NCBI GenBank assembly: GCA_035531675.1
Contig: DATKSL010000007.1
Location: 62,001 to 126,000 of the forward strand
Source of the DNA: JAJPIG01 sp035531675
Lineage (GTDB): Bacteria > Desulfobacterota > Binatia > Binatales > Binataceae
Length of the DNA: 64,000 nt
Reading direction: 5' to 3'
Under the pieces are notes generated by a model. That model saw only the letters and a list, made by a program, of their open reading frames with translations, had not been told where the DNA came from and did not search any database. Each line of letters opens with the position of its first letter. Within the stretch, counting starts at the first letter, position 1. Positions 61,906 through 64,000 of this stretch are shown in pieces. The translations under genes and the position numbers were made by a program.

Positions 61906-62847
61906 ATGGCGATGCGAATCCTGGTGACGGGCGGCGCGGGCTTCATCGGCTCGCATACGGTCGACGCGCTGATAGGCGAGGGCCACGACCTCGCGGTGAT
62001 CGACGATCTTTCCGCGGGCCGGCGCGAGCAGGTCAACCCGGCGGCGCGATTTTTAAAGGCTGATCTCCGCGACGCTGCCGCCGTCAACGAGATCGTGGCC
62101 CGCGAGCGCCCCGAGACGATCTTCCATTTCGCGGCGCAGATGGACGTGCGCCGCTCGGTCGCCGAGCCGTCGTTCGACGCTACGGTCAACCTGGTCGGCT
62201 TTCTGAATCTGATGGAGGCTGGCCGTCGCGCCGGTCTGCGCCGCGTGATTTTCTCCTCGACCGGCGGCGCGATTTACGGCGAGCAGGAAGCCTTTCCCTG
62301 CGACGAAGATCATCCGCTACGTCCGGTGAGTCCCTACGGCGTGGCCAAGCTCGCCACCGAAAAATATCTGTTCTTCTACCGCGCCGAGTACGGGCTTGAA
62401 TACCTCGCGCTGCGTTACGCCAACGTCTATGGGCCGCGCCAGGATCCGCACGGCGAGGCGGGGGTGATGGCGATTTTCTGCGGACGGATGCTGGCGGGGC
62501 AGCCGGTGACGATTTTCGGCGACGGCGAGCAGACCCGCGACTATGTGTTCGTGGGCGATATCGTGCGCGCGAATCTGGCGGCGCTGCGGTCAAACGCCAG
62601 CGGCGCGTTCAATATCGGCACCGGGGTCGAAGCCAGCGTCAACCGCCTGTACCAGGAACTGGCGGCGGTCGCGGGCATCGACAGTCCGCCGCTCCATGCG
62701 CCGCGGCGGGCGGGCGAACAACGCCGTTCGCTAATCTCGCCGGCGCGCGCCGCCCAGCATCTGCACTGGCGGCCACAGGTCTCGCTGGCCGAGGGCTTGC
62801 GGGAAACCTTCGCGTTCTTCAAAGCTCGCGCGGCCGCCGGTGTTTGA
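61906..62847 (+). CDS. NAD-dependent sugar epimerase/decarboxylase (GalE/UXS-like)
   Basis: A 313-residue extended SDR acting on nucleotide sugars. VTGGAGFIGSHTVD is the cofactor motif, SSTGGAIYGEQ holds the catalytic Ser/Thr, and SPYGVAKLATEKYLFFY the Tyr and Lys; RYANVYGPRQDPHGEAGV is typical of GalE-like UDP-sugar 4-epimerases. With ugd just upstream, UDP-glucuronate 4-epimerase or UDP-xylose synthase are possible alternatives to UDP-glucose 4-epimerase. Confidence 0.88.
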   Translation: MAMRILVTGGAGFIGSHTVDALIGEGHDLAVIDDLSAGRREQVNPAARFLKADLRDAAAVNEIVARERPETIFHFAAQMDVRRSVAEPSFDATVNLVGFLNLMEAGRRAGLRRVIFSSTGGAIYGEQEAFPCDEDHPLRPVSPYGVAKLATEKYLFFYRAEYGLEYLALRYANVYGPRQDPHGEAGVMAIFCGRMLAGQPVTIFGDGEQTRDYVFVGDIVRANLAALRSNASGAFNIGTGVEASVNRLYQELAAVAGIDSPPLHAPRRAGEQRRSLISPARAAQHLHWRPQVSLAEGLRETFAFFKARAAAGV

Positions 62848-62859
62848 GGCGGTGTGGGA

Positions 62860-64000
62860 ATGACCGACCCGCAGCTGATTCGCAACTTCTCGATTATCGC
62901 CCATATCGATCATGGCAAGTCGACGCTTGCCGATCGGCTCCTGGAGCGCACCGGCGCGCTCACCAAGCGCGAGCTGAAAGCGCAGTTCCTGGACTCGATG
63001 GATCTCGAACGCGAGCGCGGCATCACCATCAAGGCGCGTTCGGTGCGGATCAATTATGCCGCCAACGACGGCCGCACCTACATCCTGAATCTTATCGACA
63101 CGCCCGGTCACGTCGATTTCGCCTACGAGGTCTCGCGCAGCCTGGCCGCCTGCGAGGGCGCACTGCTGGTGGTCGACGCGAGTCAGGGGGTCGAGGCGCA
63201 GACCCTCGCCAACGTCTACCTGGCGCTCGACCATGGCCTCGAGATCGTGCCGGTGATCAACAAGATCGATCTGCCGGGCGCCGATATCGAGCGCACCCGG
63301 AGCCAGATCGAGGAGGTGATCGGGCTCGATGCGAGCAATGCGATTTTGACCAGCGCCAAGGAAGGGGTCGGCATCGACGAGGTGCTGGAGGCGATCGTGA
63401 CCCGGATGCCGCCGCCGCGGGGGAAATCGATCGATTCGGCGCGCGCGCTGATCTTTGACAGTTGGTACGACCCGTACGAAGGCGTGATCGGCCTGGCGCG
63501 GGTGTTCGACGGCGAGTTTCGGCGCGGCATGAAAGTGCGGCTGATGGCGACCGGCAAGGACGGCGAGGTGATGCGGATGGGGCATTTCACGCCCCATGAG
63601 CAGGCCGCCGAAGTGCTGGGGCCGGGCGAAGTCGGGTTTATCGTCGCCGGCGTCAGGACGGTCGCCGACATGCGGGTCGGCGATACCATCACCGACGCGG
63701 AGCATCCGGCCGCCCAGCCGCTGGCGGGCTTTAAGGAACTGAAGCCGATGGTGTTCGCGGGCCTCTATCCCTCGGAGGCCAATCAGTACGGCGCGCTGCG
63801 CGAGGCGATCGAGAAGCTCAGGCTCAACGACGCCAGCCTGGTGTTCGAGCCGGAGAGCTCGCAAGCTTTGGGTTTCGGTTTTCGCGCGGGCTTTCTGGGC
63901 CTGCTGCATATGGAGATTGCGCAGGAACGGCTGGAGCGCGAGTTCGGCCTCAACCTGATAGTGACCGCGCCGACCGTCGCCTACCGGGTGATCACTGCCG
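62860..64000 (+). CDS. lepA: Elongation factor 4 (LepA), partial
   Basis: A translational GTPase that acts on ribosomes under stress. The ATG at 62860 opens MTDPQLIRNFSIIAHIDHGK, a standard start. The G1 AHIDHGKST, G2 RERGITIK, G3 DTPGHVDF and G4 NKIDLPGA are all present; domain II and the start of domain III follow, and the frame runs off the right edge at about residue 380 of an expected 600. FDSWYDPYEGVIGLARVFDG and SSQALGFGFRAGFLGLLHMEI are LepA-specific. It is downstream of the sugar genes by 12 bases. Confidence 0.98.
   Translation, partial: MTDPQLIRNFSIIAHIDHGKSTLADRLLERTGALTKRELKAQFLDSMDLERERGITIKARSVRINYAANDGRTYILNLIDTPGHVDFAYEVSRSLAACEGALLVVDASQGVEAQTLANVYLALDHGLEIVPVINKIDLPGADIERTRSQIEEVIGLDASNAILTSAKEGVGIDEVLEAIVTRMPPPRGKSIDSARALIFDSWYDPYEGVIGLARVFDGEFRRGMKVRLMATGKDGEVMRMGHFTPHEQAAEVLGPGEVGFIVAGVRTVADMRVGDTITDAEHPAAQPLAGFKELKPMVFAGLYPSEANQYGALREAIEKLRLNDASLVFEPESSQALGFGFRAGFLGLLHMEIAQERLEREFGLNLIVTAPTVAYRVITA

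Overview
The window is about 64 kb of GC-rich bacterial chromosome in which nearly all sequence is coding and genes often overlap by 1-20 bases. Gene content points to a Gram-negative bacterium with an outer membrane: a type II secretion operon, an LptE-like lipoprotein and a BamE-like lipoprotein. The mix of housekeeping order (yceD-rpmF-plsX-fabD-acpP-nrdR-ribD-ribBA-nusB), luciferase-like flavin oxidoreductases, acyl-CoA enzymes and GT-C glycosyltransferases resembles uncultured deltaproteobacterial or Binatota-type lineages. That placement is inference; no rRNA gene is present to test it.

Layout. 1-6.1 kb: gspE-F-G-H-I-J-K on the minus strand behind a plausible sigma-70 promoter, with gspK running off the left edge. 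6.1-11.5 kb: a lipoprotein, a small unknown gene, an enoyl-CoA hydratase, an orphan secreted protein, a flavin monooxygenase, hisG, hisI and a peroxiredoxin. 11.7-16.7 kb: homoserine kinase, folE, rpiA, glycerate kinase and an NAD-type isocitrate dehydrogenase. 16.8-23.1 kb is the most accessory-looking stretch: a short FecR-domain protein, a tandem repeat, the decayed 3' end of an FAD monooxygenase, an AONS/serine-palmitoyltransferase-like enzyme with an NAD-dependent reductase, the intact FAD monooxygenase, and a secreted five-repeat beta-propeller. 23.2-34 kb: nth, then the lipid, riboflavin and replication housekeeping run ending with holA and rpsT.

34.1-41.8 kb holds the most unusual proteins: an alpha/beta hydrolase fused to a MazG-type domain, and a three-gene overlapping operon for surface glycosylation. 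That operon encodes a double GT-C protein with a PMT half, a jelly-roll-like membrane protein, and a GT-C protein ending in a PA14-like domain. 42-45 kb: yebC-ruvCAB. 45-51.4 kb: homogentisate dioxygenase, a flavin oxidoreductase, pyruvoyl arginine decarboxylase, fumarylacetoacetase, a palindromic repeat and an acyl-CoA dehydrogenase. 51.6-56.3 kb: a TCA operon (icd-mdh-sucC-sucD-ndk). 56.4-64 kb: a small membrane protein, rlmN, mtnP, a PfkB kinase, and a nucleotide-sugar/glycosyltransferase set (GT2, ugd, epimerase), then lepA running off the right edge.

No CRISPR array, tRNA, rRNA, integrase or insertion sequence was seen. The strongest candidates for something undescribed are the GT-C operon, the hydrolase-MazG fusion and the AONS-reductase pair. 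None was checked against a database.
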